Positions 1 through 6,125 of a stretch of DNA of 6,516 bases are shown here, one piece after another. Positions within the stretch are counted from its first letter, which is position 1, and every line of letters begins with the position of its first letter. Location: NCBI GenBank assembly GCA_024277475.1, contig JAJRVC010000712.1:1-6516 (forward strand), in the 5' to 3' direction. The position numbers and the translations under genes are program-made. The stretch is from Deltaproteobacteria bacterium. Its GTDB lineage: Bacteria; Desulfobacterota; Desulfobacteria; Desulfobacterales; JAFDCJ01. The notes under the pieces were generated by a model. It was not told where the DNA came from, made no database searches, and worked only from the letters and a program-made list of their open reading frames with translations.

Positions 1-20
1 CCCGACACCTTCATTTTATT

Positions 21-32
21 ACAACATGTTGT
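21..32. promoter_or_regulatory. Candidate operator palindrome in operon leader
   Basis: ACAACATGTTGT is a perfect 12-bp inverted repeat, ending 34 nt before the first start codon of the Mo-hydroxylase operon. Its size and position suit a dimeric repressor or activator such as a GntR-type regulator, but the regulator class is a guess and no regulator gene is in the window. The AT-rich stretch after it (CATAAA at 33-38) could be a -10 element; no convincing -35 element was found. The rest of the leader holds no coding sequence that I can see. Confidence 0.4.
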
Positions 33-66
33 CATAAAAAACCCGATAAGGGCAAAGGAGAGAACA

Positions 67-960
67 ATGCGTATCCGTTCTTTTGACTACTGGGCCGCCC
101 CCGGTCTGGATGAGGCTCTCAATGAACTCGATCTTCACGGAGCGGACGTCAAGGTCATTGCCGGAGGTACCGACCTGGTGCTAAATATGAAAAAGAAAAA
201 TATCCTGCCTCGCCGGGTCATCAGTCTCCACAACCTCGATGAGCTGGATTTCGTTCAACAGGATGAGTCCGGGATTCGGATCGGCGCTTTAACAAAACAC
301 GCCGATTTGGCTGCAAATCCTTCTCTGAAACACCATCTCCCCATCTTATGCCAAGCCGTCGGTCTTATCGGTTCCTGGCAGATTCGCAATGTCGGCACGA
401 TCGGCGGCAACCTCTGCAATGCTTCGCCTGCAGCCGATTCGGCTCCTCCTTTGCTGGCGCTGAATGCCCAGCTCATCCTGGCATCCAAAAAGGCTGAAAA
501 GAAAATTGCCCTTGAATCGTTTTTTGCCGGACCCGGTGCAACCACTTTAGAACCCGATCAAATTTTAAAAGAAATTGTGATTAAACTTCCCAAACAACCC
601 TCGGCAGGCTGTTACCTGAAACTTCGCAGAAGGAAAGCGGTGGATGTGTCACTGGCCGGTGTGGCTTTTCAGGCGGAGACCGGATCAGACGGGAAAATAT
701 TGTCCAGGGTTGCCATCGCTCTCGGCGGCGTAGCGCCGACGCCTGTCAGGGCGCCGGAGGCCGAAGCAATTTTGGTCGGAGTGACATTGGATGAGGCCAT
801 CACAAAGATATCGGATTGCGCCCGAATGGCTGTAAAAGCCGCCAACCCCATCGATGATGTGCGGGCCACGGCATCGTACCGTCGTACCATCATCAATGTC
901 TTCATCCATCGATGTGCGCAACAGGTTCTGGATACACTTAAAAACGGCGGAGGAAATTAA
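67..960 (+). CDS. Xanthine dehydrogenase-family FAD-binding subunit
   Basis: This is the medium, flavin-carrying subunit of a molybdenum hydroxylase (CoxM/XdhB/HcrB type), 297 aa, the usual length for the family. It carries FAD and passes electrons from the iron-sulfur subunit to an acceptor in the cytoplasm. Flavin motifs are clear: AGGT at residues 32-35, followed by DLVLNMK, and the conserved block QIRNVGTIGGN at 105-115 with NASPAAD just after. The C-terminal CO-dehydrogenase flavoprotein domain follows, with KLRRRKAVDVS near 185-195. I see no Cys-rich insertion like the extra [4Fe-4S] loop of 4-hydroxybenzoyl-CoA reductase. The ATG is preceded by AAAGGAG (54-60) with 6 nt spacing. It is the first gene of the operon; the next gene begins 2 nt after its stop. 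The physiological electron acceptor cannot be read from the sequence. Confidence 0.93.
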   Translation: MRIRSFDYWAAPGLDEALNELDLHGADVKVIAGGTDLVLNMKKKNILPRRVISLHNLDELDFVQQDESGIRIGALTKHADLAANPSLKHHLPILCQAVGLIGSWQIRNVGTIGGNLCNASPAADSAPPLLALNAQLILASKKAEKKIALESFFAGPGATTLEPDQILKEIVIKLPKQPSAGCYLKLRRRKAVDVSLAGVAFQAETGSDGKILSRVAIALGGVAPTPVRAPEAEAILVGVTLDEAITKISDCARMAVKAANPIDDVRATASYRRTIINVFIHRCAQQVLDTLKNGGGN

Positions 961-962
961 AT

Positions 963-1463
963 ATGCTTGTTCCTATCAACATCAGTGTCAACGGTGAAGA
1001 ATATCATCTGGAAGTGAAACCCAATCGGGTTCTGCTGGATGTTCTGCGGGACGATTTGGGTCTCACCGGCACCAAAAAGGGATGCGGCTTGGGCAAATGC
1101 GGAGCCTGTACGGTGTTGTTAAACGGCCGGCCGGTTCATTCCTGTTTGATTTTAGCGCCCCACGCAGATGGAGAAAAAATCACCACCATTGAAGGCCTCG
1201 CCGGGGAAAAACCACATCCGCTTCAAACCGCTTTCGCCGAAAAAGGAGCCATTCAGTGCGGTTTCTGCACTCCGGGTATGATCAATGCCGCCAAGGCACT
1301 GCTCGACAGCAACCCGGACCCGGCTGAAGCCGAAATTAAACTGGCAATTGCCGGCAATTTGTGTCGCTGCACCGGTTACAACCAGATCGTCTCGGCCATT
1401 CAATCCTGCACCCAATCAAATTCAGATATCCAGACAGAGAAAAGGGTGAAATCAAATGAGTAA
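963..1463 (+). CDS. Xanthine dehydrogenase-family [2Fe-2S] subunit
   Basis: This is the small electron-transfer subunit (CoxS/XdhC/HcrC type), 166 aa, normal length. It links the Mo site to FAD through two [2Fe-2S] clusters. The N-terminal plant-ferredoxin-type domain has ligands C41, C46, C49 and C61 (spacing x4, x2, x11). The C-terminal helical domain has ligands C99, C102, C134 and C136 (spacing x2, x31, x1), in the contexts QCGFCTPG and CRCTGY. All eight cysteines are present with canonical spacing, so both clusters should form. The last 15 or so residues are a polar tail without recognisable motif. GGAGG at 949-953 lies 9 nt before the ATG, inside the end of the FAD-subunit gene. The 3' end overlaps the large-subunit gene by 8 nt, which implies translational coupling and matched subunit amounts. 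Confidence 0.96.
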   Translation: MLVPINISVNGEEYHLEVKPNRVLLDVLRDDLGLTGTKKGCGLGKCGACTVLLNGRPVHSCLILAPHADGEKITTIEGLAGEKPHPLQTAFAEKGAIQCGFCTPGMINAAKALLDSNPDPAEAEIKLAIAGNLCRCTGYNQIVSAIQSCTQSNSDIQTEKRVKSNE

Positions 1464-3750
1464 ATTAGACATTGTCGGGAAATCCTATCCCCAGATCGAT
1501 GCCCTGGAGAAGGCCATGGGCAAAACTAAATTTGTCACGGATCTGGTCCTGCCACGAATGTTGTATGGCCGGGTACTGCGCAGCCCATACCCGCATGCGA
1601 AGATAAAAAACATCGATACTTCAAGGGCTGAAGCTCTTTCAGGCGTCAAAACGGTTGTCACTTATGCCGATACACCGGGGATCAAGTATGGACCACGGAC
1701 TGAAGACTGGACAATTTTCGCCGCTGATAAGGTTCGCTTTTATGGAGATGAAGTTGCCGCCGTTGCTGCTGTTGATGAGGATACGGCCGAGGAAGCCCTG
1801 GATCTGATTGATGTCGCCTATGAAGAGCTGCCTTTTGTCGTGGACCCCCTGGAAGCCATGCAGGCGCATGCACCTTTAGTCCACGTTGACAAACCCGGAA
1901 ATATCGCCGCTGAATTCAAAGTCGAAGCTGGAGACGTGGATCAGGCATTTAAGGATTCCGACATCATCTATGAGGAGCGCTACTACACCAACCAGGTATA
2001 CCAGGCCTATCTGGAACCCATGGGCACTCTGGCTGAAATAGACAAATCCGGCCGGCTGACCCTGTGGACAGGAACCCAGATTCCAAACATGATGCGGATG
2101 ACCTACGCTAAGGCTTTGGGCATGTCAGCGGATAATATCCGGGTCATTGTGCCCGACTACGGTGGCGCTTTCGGCGCCAAGATGGAAAACAATATCCATC
2201 TTGTTGCTGCTGTTCTGGCCCGCAAGGCCGGCCGGCCGGTGAGGCTGATCAATACCCGCCATGATGATTTTATTGCCGGCAACCCGCGCGTACCGATGGT
2301 CATCGACATCAAACTGGGTGCAACCAAAGAGGGCCTTTTAACGGGCAAAGAGGTGCAGGTGGTCGGCGCCGCCGGCGCCAGGGTCGTGTATTCCCAGGTT
2401 ATTGTGGCCACGGCCTGCTACCGTGTCGATTCGTTGTATCGCTTTCAGCATGTGCGGTCTAAAGGGTATACCGTCTATACGAATACGGTGCCCACCGCCT
2501 GCTTCCGCGGTTTCGGCAATTCCCAGATGACCTTTGTGCTGGAATCGGCTTTGGACATGGTTGCCGAACAGTTAAATATGGACCCGGTCGACTTGCGCCT
2601 GAAAAACGGCATCGGGCCCAATGAGACCAGCGTTCACGGTTGGAAGATAACCAGCTCGGGGTTGCAGGAGTGTATTGTCGCGGCTGCCGAGAAGGCTGAA
2701 TGGAAAACGAAACGTCGGCAAAAAAAACCTTTCCAGGGCATCGGACTGTCTTGCTGCAACCATGTGTCCGGCAACCGTCCCTTCGCCAGGGAGTTTGACG
2801 GCGGGGCCGGAATTATCCGAATTGGAAGAGATGGCCGGGTAGTGGTATACCACGGGGAGTCGGATATGGGACAGGGACAAAAAACAGCCTTTGCCCAAAT
2901 CGCAGCGGAACGCCTCGGGGTTCCCCTGGAGATGATTCACGTGGCCGATGTCGATACCGACATATCTCCTTTCGGACTCGGAAGTTTCGCCACCCGGGGA
3001 ACACTGATGGGCGGCAACGGCGTGCTCGCAGCGGCCGCGGATGCCTTCAATCAGCTGGCCGTGGTAGCTGCCGAAATGCTGGAAGCCAACCCTGCAGATA
3101 TTGAATGCCGTATAGGTAAATTTTACGCGAAGGGGTCGCCGGAAAAGTATTTGCCGTTTAACGAGGTTGCCGCCCAGGCCACCTTCTCCCGACACGGGGC
3201 GCCGGTTATGGGCACCGGATTTTATGAACCGCCGACTGTCCTGCCGGACCCCGAAACCAAGTACGGCAATATTTCACCGGCCTATCCTTTTGCCTGCCAG
3301 ATTGCGGAGGTGGAAGTCGACCCCGACACCGGCCAGGTAACCGTTATCAATTTTGTGGGTGCCCATGATGTCGGCCGGGCTATTAATCCGCTGGCCACCG
3401 AAGGACAGATCCGGGGCGGTGTGACCCAGGGCCTCGGCTGGTCGTTGATGGAGAACATGGCCTATGAAAACGGCAAGATAAGCAATCCTGATTTTGTTGA
3501 TTATATTGTACCGAGCGCCTTGGATGTCCCCGAAATAAAACCGATTCTGGTGGAACCCATCGAACCCAACGGACCTTACGGCGCAAAAGGCATCGGAGAA
3601 CCGGCACTGAATCCAACTATGTCAGCCATCACCAATGCCATTTACAACGCCATCGGAATCAGGATTAAAGAGTTGCCTGTCTCGCCTGAAAAGATACTCG
3701 CTGAATTGAAAAAAAAGGAGGAATTTAACCATGCCGAAGCCCGAGATTGA
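1456..3750 (+). CDS. Xanthine dehydrogenase-family molybdopterin-binding subunit
   Basis: This is the catalytic large subunit (CoxL/XdhA type), 764 aa, full length. It has the N-terminal a/b hammerhead domain (about 17-125) and then the molybdopterin domains. Cofactor and catalytic motifs visible are Q208 in GTQ (bovine Q767 position), GGAFGAK at 236-242, RGFG at 351-354, MGQG at 471-474 and GIGEP at 712-716, where E715 matches the catalytic base E1261 of bovine xanthine oxidase. It lacks the CSFR active-site loop of form I CO dehydrogenase. My alignment to bovine xanthine oxidase, from memory, puts Met243 at the Glu802 site and Thr319 at the Arg880 site, so purine is an unlikely substrate. 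F353 keeps the aromatic Phe914 position. The enzyme should hydroxylate a heterocycle or aldehyde with water as oxygen source. No cofactor-maturation gene (XdhC-like sulfurase) is in the window. The coding end overlaps the next gene by 20 nt. Confidence 0.95.
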   Translation: MSKLDIVGKSYPQIDALEKAMGKTKFVTDLVLPRMLYGRVLRSPYPHAKIKNIDTSRAEALSGVKTVVTYADTPGIKYGPRTEDWTIFAADKVRFYGDEVAAVAAVDEDTAEEALDLIDVAYEELPFVVDPLEAMQAHAPLVHVDKPGNIAAEFKVEAGDVDQAFKDSDIIYEERYYTNQVYQAYLEPMGTLAEIDKSGRLTLWTGTQIPNMMRMTYAKALGMSADNIRVIVPDYGGAFGAKMENNIHLVAAVLARKAGRPVRLINTRHDDFIAGNPRVPMVIDIKLGATKEGLLTGKEVQVVGAAGARVVYSQVIVATACYRVDSLYRFQHVRSKGYTVYTNTVPTACFRGFGNSQMTFVLESALDMVAEQLNMDPVDLRLKNGIGPNETSVHGWKITSSGLQECIVAAAEKAEWKTKRRQKKPFQGIGLSCCNHVSGNRPFAREFDGGAGIIRIGRDGRVVVYHGESDMGQGQKTAFAQIAAERLGVPLEMIHVADVDTDISPFGLGSFATRGTLMGGNGVLAAAADAFNQLAVVAAEMLEANPADIECRIGKFYAKGSPEKYLPFNEVAAQATFSRHGAPVMGTGFYEPPTVLPDPETKYGNISPAYPFACQIAEVEVDPDTGQVTVINFVGAHDVGRAINPLATEGQIRGGVTQGLGWSLMENMAYENGKISNPDFVDYIVPSALDVPEIKPILVEPIEPNGPYGAKGIGEPALNPTMSAITNAIYNAIGIRIKELPVSPEKILAELKKKEEFNHAEARD
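3715..3721 (+). promoter_or_regulatory. Strong RBS for cupin gene, inside the upstream CDS
   Basis: AAGGAGG sits 9 nt before the ATG at 3731 and inside the last codons of the Mo-subunit gene, encoding part of its Lys/Glu-rich tail. It supports this start and means ribosomes finishing the large subunit pass directly over the cupin initiation site. Confidence 0.75.
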
Positions 3751-4072
3751 ATTTAAAGATTATGACACAGAGTACGAATGGCGTCCGGTGGAAGGAGACA
3801 CCCTGGGAATAAAGGAAAAAATTCTCAGCTACGATGCGGACACCGGCGACTACACCCGCATGCTGAAGTTTCCGCCGGGCATCGAAACCTCGGAGACCCT
3901 GGTCCACGACTTCTGGGAGGAAGTTTTGATCGTAGAGGGCAGCCTATACGATAGGGCCAAAGAGGAAACCTACCTGCCTGGTTTTTATGCCTGTCGCCCA
4001 CCAGGAATGACCCACGGCCCGTATAAAATCCCTTACGGCTGTGTCACCTTTGAAATCAGATACCATAAGTAA
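3731..4072 (+). CDS. Small single-domain cupin protein
   Basis: This is a 113-aa protein consisting of one cupin beta-barrel, resembling the ChrR-type cupin group. Cupin motif 1 is seen at 59-70 (H59, then E63 and G70) but the first His of the usual HxH pair is replaced by L57. Motif 2 at 84-95 fits the family pattern very well: G84, five residues, P90, G92 and H95. The likely metal set is therefore H59, E63 and H95. There is no signal peptide, membrane segment or DNA-binding domain, so it is a cytoplasmic enzyme or small-molecule binder, not a regulator by itself. It overlaps the Mo-subunit gene by 20 nt, so its role is probably tied to the hydroxylase, for example acting on its product (isomerase, decarboxylase or dioxygenase) or on enzyme stability. 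The specific reaction is unknown. It ends with tandem stops (TAA TAA). Confidence 0.88.
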   Translation: MPKPEIEFKDYDTEYEWRPVEGDTLGIKEKILSYDADTGDYTRMLKFPPGIETSETLVHDFWEEVLIVEGSLYDRAKEETYLPGFYACRPPGMTHGPYKIPYGCVTFEIRYHK

Positions 4073-4074
4073 TA

Positions 4075-4109
4075 AGGAGAAGGACGAACGACGAGTGACG
4101 AATGAAGGA
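4075..4109 (+). repeat. Degenerate 7-bp tandem repeat
   Basis: Five consecutive 7-mers can be laid out from 4075, with consensus NGACGAR. The units at 4082-4088, 4089-4095 and 4096-4102 match best; the first (4075) and last (4103) are weaker. The repeat begins just after the tandem stops of the cupin gene, and its first half is the left arm of the hairpin described next. Confidence 0.45.
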
Positions 4110-4130
4110 ATCTCTTCGTTCTGTCCTTTT
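4080..4130 (+). terminator. Terminator-like hairpin after the Mo-hydroxylase operon
   Basis: AAGGACGAACGA at 4080-4091 pairs with TCGTTC (4116-4121) and GTCCTT (4123-4128), with a single bulged T at 4122. That gives 12 base pairs, closed by a 24-nt loop. The 3' arm runs into a short T stretch (4127-4130) and then AGAT. The position directly after the cupin stop suits an attenuating or terminating structure. The large loop and short T-run make it a weak intrinsic terminator, so it may instead be an mRNA 3'-end stabiliser, or a by-product of the repeat. Confidence 0.4.
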
Positions 4131-4229
4131 AGATGAATTGAAATGATTTGTCTATGTTGCGCCAAGGCAACTTTAGCAGTCAGACCACGAAGGCAGTTAT
4201 CAATGAGCTAAAATGACTTTTTGTGATTT

Positions 4230-4265
4230 TATCAACCCTGAACGGTGAACTCTAAACCTGTGAAC
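4230..4265 (+). repeat. Second degenerate 7-bp tandem repeat
   Basis: Five adjacent units with consensus NNTGAAC start at 4230, 4237, 4244, 4251 and 4258, the last one base longer. AAC is kept in all five and T at the third position in the first four, while the first two bases vary freely. The array ends 6 nt before the ribosome binding site of the DUF2848 gene. Between the two repeat arrays (4131-4229) I see only a small hairpin (GTTGC/GCAAC, 4156-4171) and a lone -10-like TAAAAT at 4209-4214 without a matching -35. Confidence 0.5.
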
Positions 4266-4271
4266 GGATAT

Positions 4272-4278
4272 AAAGGAG
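4272..4278 (+). promoter_or_regulatory. RBS that fixes a TTG start
   Basis: AAAGGAG lies 7 nt before TTG at 4286. The first in-frame ATG is 22 codons further on and would remove the first conserved strand of the DUF2848 fold, so the TTG is preferred. Confidence 0.7.
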
Positions 4279-4285
4279 AAGAAGC

Positions 4286-4984
4286 TTGAAGCTAGATCTT
4301 GTGCTGGAAAATAAACAGGAGCGCCGGGAGTTGGCGTTTCGTTACAAGCGTATGGTCAACGCCGGTTATGTAGGCAAAAACCAAAAAGAAGTTCGCCGGC
4401 ACTTAGAAGAATTGGCCGCAAAGGGCATTCCCGGACCGAAATCGATACCGGTTTTATACCCGATGGTTTGCAATGTTTTGAAAATTGATCCAGCGATTGA
4501 AGTATATGGAAACGAGACCTCCGGGGAAGTTGAATATGTTTTGTGTATCGTCGCTGAAGACGAAGTCTATGTCGGGTTGGGCAGCGACCACACAGACCGC
4601 CATTTAGAAGAAACCGACATACCGAGAGCGAAACAAATTTGTCCCAATTTGATGAGCCGGACGGTTTGGCCCCTGGAGGAAGTTGAAAGTCATTGGGATG
4701 ATCTCCTGATGAGCGCCAAGGTCGTAAAAGACGGTAAAGGCAGCCTTTACCAGGAAGGCCGACTGGGGTTGCTTTTGAATCCGGCGGAATTGATGTCGTT
4801 TGTAAAAAGTAAAATTTCAGGCCCGTTGGAAAATCTGATCATCTTTTCAGGAACCATGGGAATGCTGACCGGGGAATTTATTTTCGGCCAAAAATTTTCG
4901 GCCAAACTGATTGACGAAAAACTGAACCGTCACCTGGAAATTTCCTATGATATAAGACCGCTGGACTACCTTACGATGGATTGA
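4286..4984 (+). CDS. DUF2848 family protein, putative hydrolase
   Basis: This is a 232-aa cytoplasmic protein that I recognise as the DUF2848 family, whose members are about 220-235 aa, so it appears complete. Hallmarks are the central GSDHTDR at 99-105, SGEVE at 79-83, VWPLEEVESHWDD at 127-139, LYQEG at 154-158 and the C-terminal block FSGT (187-190), which ends in a Y-x-I-R-P-L strand. The pattern of Glu/Asp/His residues (E81, E83, D101, H102, D104, H136, E157) and the late SGT block loosely resembles fumarylacetoacetate hydrolase-like enzymes. That resemblance is my inference and has not been shown. Family members often sit in catabolic operons, and here it lies between a Mo hydroxylase operon and an amidohydrolase gene, consistent with cleavage of a ring-opened intermediate. 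The reaction is unknown. Start is TTG, supported by the RBS at 4272-4278. Confidence 0.85.
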   Translation: MKLDLVLENKQERRELAFRYKRMVNAGYVGKNQKEVRRHLEELAAKGIPGPKSIPVLYPMVCNVLKIDPAIEVYGNETSGEVEYVLCIVAEDEVYVGLGSDHTDRHLEETDIPRAKQICPNLMSRTVWPLEEVESHWDDLLMSAKVVKDGKGSLYQEGRLGLLLNPAELMSFVKSKISGPLENLIIFSGTMGMLTGEFIFGQKFSAKLIDEKLNRHLEISYDIRPLDYLTMD

Positions 4985-5001
4985 GTTAGGTCCTTGGATA
5001 G

Positions 5002-5074
5002 TTTCATATGAGCGTCGCCTCTGGCCGCGAGCGTCTAGTCTGATCGTAGAAGAAACTTTGCTATTTTCATATGA
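5002..5074. promoter_or_regulatory. Paired TCATATGA palindromes
   Basis: TTTCATATGA occurs twice, at 5002-5011 and 5065-5074; the core TCATATGA is a perfect 8-bp palindrome. The 63-bp spacing is close to six helical turns, so both copies would face the same side of the DNA. A second direct repeat, GAGCGTC, lies at 5010-5016 and 5029-5035. This looks like a regulatory region for the nitrilase gene, but no regulator is identified. Confidence 0.3.
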
Positions 5075-5092
5075 CGGGTTAACTAAAAAAAA

Positions 5093-5102
5093 TGAACGTT
5101 CA
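5093..5102. promoter_or_regulatory. Candidate operator TGAACGTTCA
   Basis: This is a perfect 10-bp palindrome preceded by an A-rich run (5084-5092), 102 nt before the nitrilase start. Such GAACGTTC-type sites resemble TetR-family operators. A weak promoter could lie just upstream (TTGCTA at 5058-5063 as -35, TTAACT at 5079-5084 as -10, spacing only 15), which would place the palindrome over the transcription start. Promoter and regulator class are both uncertain. Confidence 0.35.
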
Positions 5103-5204
5103 GTCAATTCACTGTTCCGGCCAGGCGGTGTTTCAGGCGAACCCGGTTGCCGGCAGCCAAAGTAACCGGTTTAAATTGCGAGGGGATACGAACGAGGGAG
5201 AATC

Positions 5205-5993
5205 ATGAAAGTCGCGTCAATTCAAATGTCCGTCGTTGAAGGAAACAAAACGGCCACTATTGACAAAGCCATTGAAAATATTCACCGCTGTGAGGGGATC
5301 GATCTTGTTATTTTACCGGAAATCTGGAATATCGGTTTCATGAGCTTCGACTGTTACGTTTCCGAGGCCGAGAACAGTACGGGCCAAACTCTGCAAAGAC
5401 TGCGCGAAGCGGCCAAAGAGGTCGGTCTTTATCTGCACACGGGAAGCTTTGTGGAGGAAAAAAAGGGCAAATACTACAATTCCAGCTACTTGATTTCTCC
5501 GGAAGGAAAAGTACTGGCAAATTATCTTAAAATACACCTATTCGGGTACAATTCCAAAGAAACCCAGCTCCTATCCCCCGGTGATTCAATCGTTACGGTC
5601 CGCACGCCTTTGGGTAAAATCGGTCTCGCCACCTGTTATGATCTTCGCTTCCCCGAACTGTTCCGTAGAATGGTCGAGCAGGGGGTCGAAATATTTCTGG
5701 TTTGCTCGGCCTGGCCCTATCCGAGACTTGAGCACTGGCTGATGTTAAACAGGGTCCGGGCTTTGGAAAACCAGTGTTTCCTGATATCAGCCAATTCCGT
5801 AGGCTTGAATCGGGGTGTCCAGTTCGTCGGTCACAGTATGATCACGGATCCCTGGGGTACCCTACTAGCCGGTGCCGGTGATAAGGAAGTCATCATCAAA
5901 TCTGAAATTGACTTGGGTGAACTGGAAGCGGCGCGGCAGCAATTTCCAGCCCTGGACGATCGTAAAGATTGGCTCAAAGAGGCAGGGGCATAA
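5205..5993 (+). CDS. Nitrilase-superfamily carbon-nitrogen hydrolase
   Basis: This is a 262-aa cytoplasmic amidohydrolase of the nitrilase superfamily, full length for the omega-amidase/Nit2-like group. The catalytic triad is clear: E39 in LPEIWN, K109 in YLKIHLF and nucleophile C144 in CYDLRFPELFR. The supporting Glu is E119 in KETQLLSPGD. R147 and the block CSAWPYPRLEHW (167-178) are typical of amidases acting on small carboxylated amides, not of true nitrile hydrolases. Possible substrates are an omega-amide of a dicarboxylic acid or an N-carbamoyl compound such as a ureido acid. The latter would match a PreA-like enzyme next door, since beta-ureidopropionase belongs to this superfamily; this is inference. 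The ATG follows GAGGGAG (5194-5200) closely. The gene has its own 220-nt upstream region with palindromes, so it may be separately transcribed. Confidence 0.93.
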   Translation: MKVASIQMSVVEGNKTATIDKAIENIHRCEGIDLVILPEIWNIGFMSFDCYVSEAENSTGQTLQRLREAAKEVGLYLHTGSFVEEKKGKYYNSSYLISPEGKVLANYLKIHLFGYNSKETQLLSPGDSIVTVRTPLGKIGLATCYDLRFPELFRRMVEQGVEIFLVCSAWPYPRLEHWLMLNRVRALENQCFLISANSVGLNRGVQFVGHSMITDPWGTLLAGAGDKEVIIKSEIDLGELEAARQQFPALDDRKDWLKEAGA

Positions 5994-6008
5994 GTGAAAG
6001 AAAAATCC

Positions 6009-6038
6009 CTCAGCGATCTCTGCGACTCAAGCGAAGCG
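6009..6038 (+). repeat. Short imperfect tandem repeat CTCNGCGA
   Basis: Three imperfect units, CTCAGCGA (6009-6016), CTCTGCGA (6018-6025) and CTCAAGCGA (6026-6034), run head to tail and are followed by AGCG. They lie just after the nitrilase stop in an otherwise featureless gap. The sequence looks like a dispersed intergenic repeat, but only a genome comparison could show that. Confidence 0.35.
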
Positions 6039-6070
6039 GGCGGTGAATCCATGTCAAAGCAATCATAAAC

Positions 6071-6083
6071 CCATTAGTAATGG
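6071..6083. promoter_or_regulatory. Interrupted palindrome CCATTA-G-TAATGG
   Basis: This is a perfect 6+1+6 inverted repeat 42 nt before the PreA-like start codon. The one-base centre argues against an RNA hairpin and for a possible protein-binding site. It could also be chance; there is no other promoter evidence here. Confidence 0.25.
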
Positions 6084-6125
6084 TCCGCGTCCGGTGGATC
6101 CGGGTCAGGAGAAAAGGAAAACAGC

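Noticed and set aside
2226..2240. GGCCGG tandem run in the Mo-subunit gene
   Set aside because: It is explained by in-frame Ala-Gly-Arg-Pro codons in a conserved region of the protein.
2365..2379. GGCGCC inverted repeat, hairpin-like
   Set aside because: It lies inside a conserved coding segment (Gly/Ala codons), with no T-run or regulatory context.
2572..3195. 207-codon reverse-strand open frame
   Set aside because: It is antisense to the conserved Mo-subunit domain, has no family resemblance and no plausible RBS; a shadow of the real gene.
1456..3750. Form I CO dehydrogenase large subunit, suggested by the medium-small-large gene order
   Set aside because: The CSFR active-site loop is absent; the corresponding loop is of the RGFG type found in xanthine dehydrogenase-like hydroxylases.
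4102..4146. ATG-started 14-codon frame after the cupin, with AAGGAG at 4074-4079
   Set aside because: The Shine-Dalgarno is 22 nt away, the peptide is tiny, and the sequence is explained by the repeat and hairpin.
4269..4274. TATAAA as a -10 box for the DUF2848 gene
   Set aside because: It overlaps the RBS; transcription would start at the start codon and no -35 is present.
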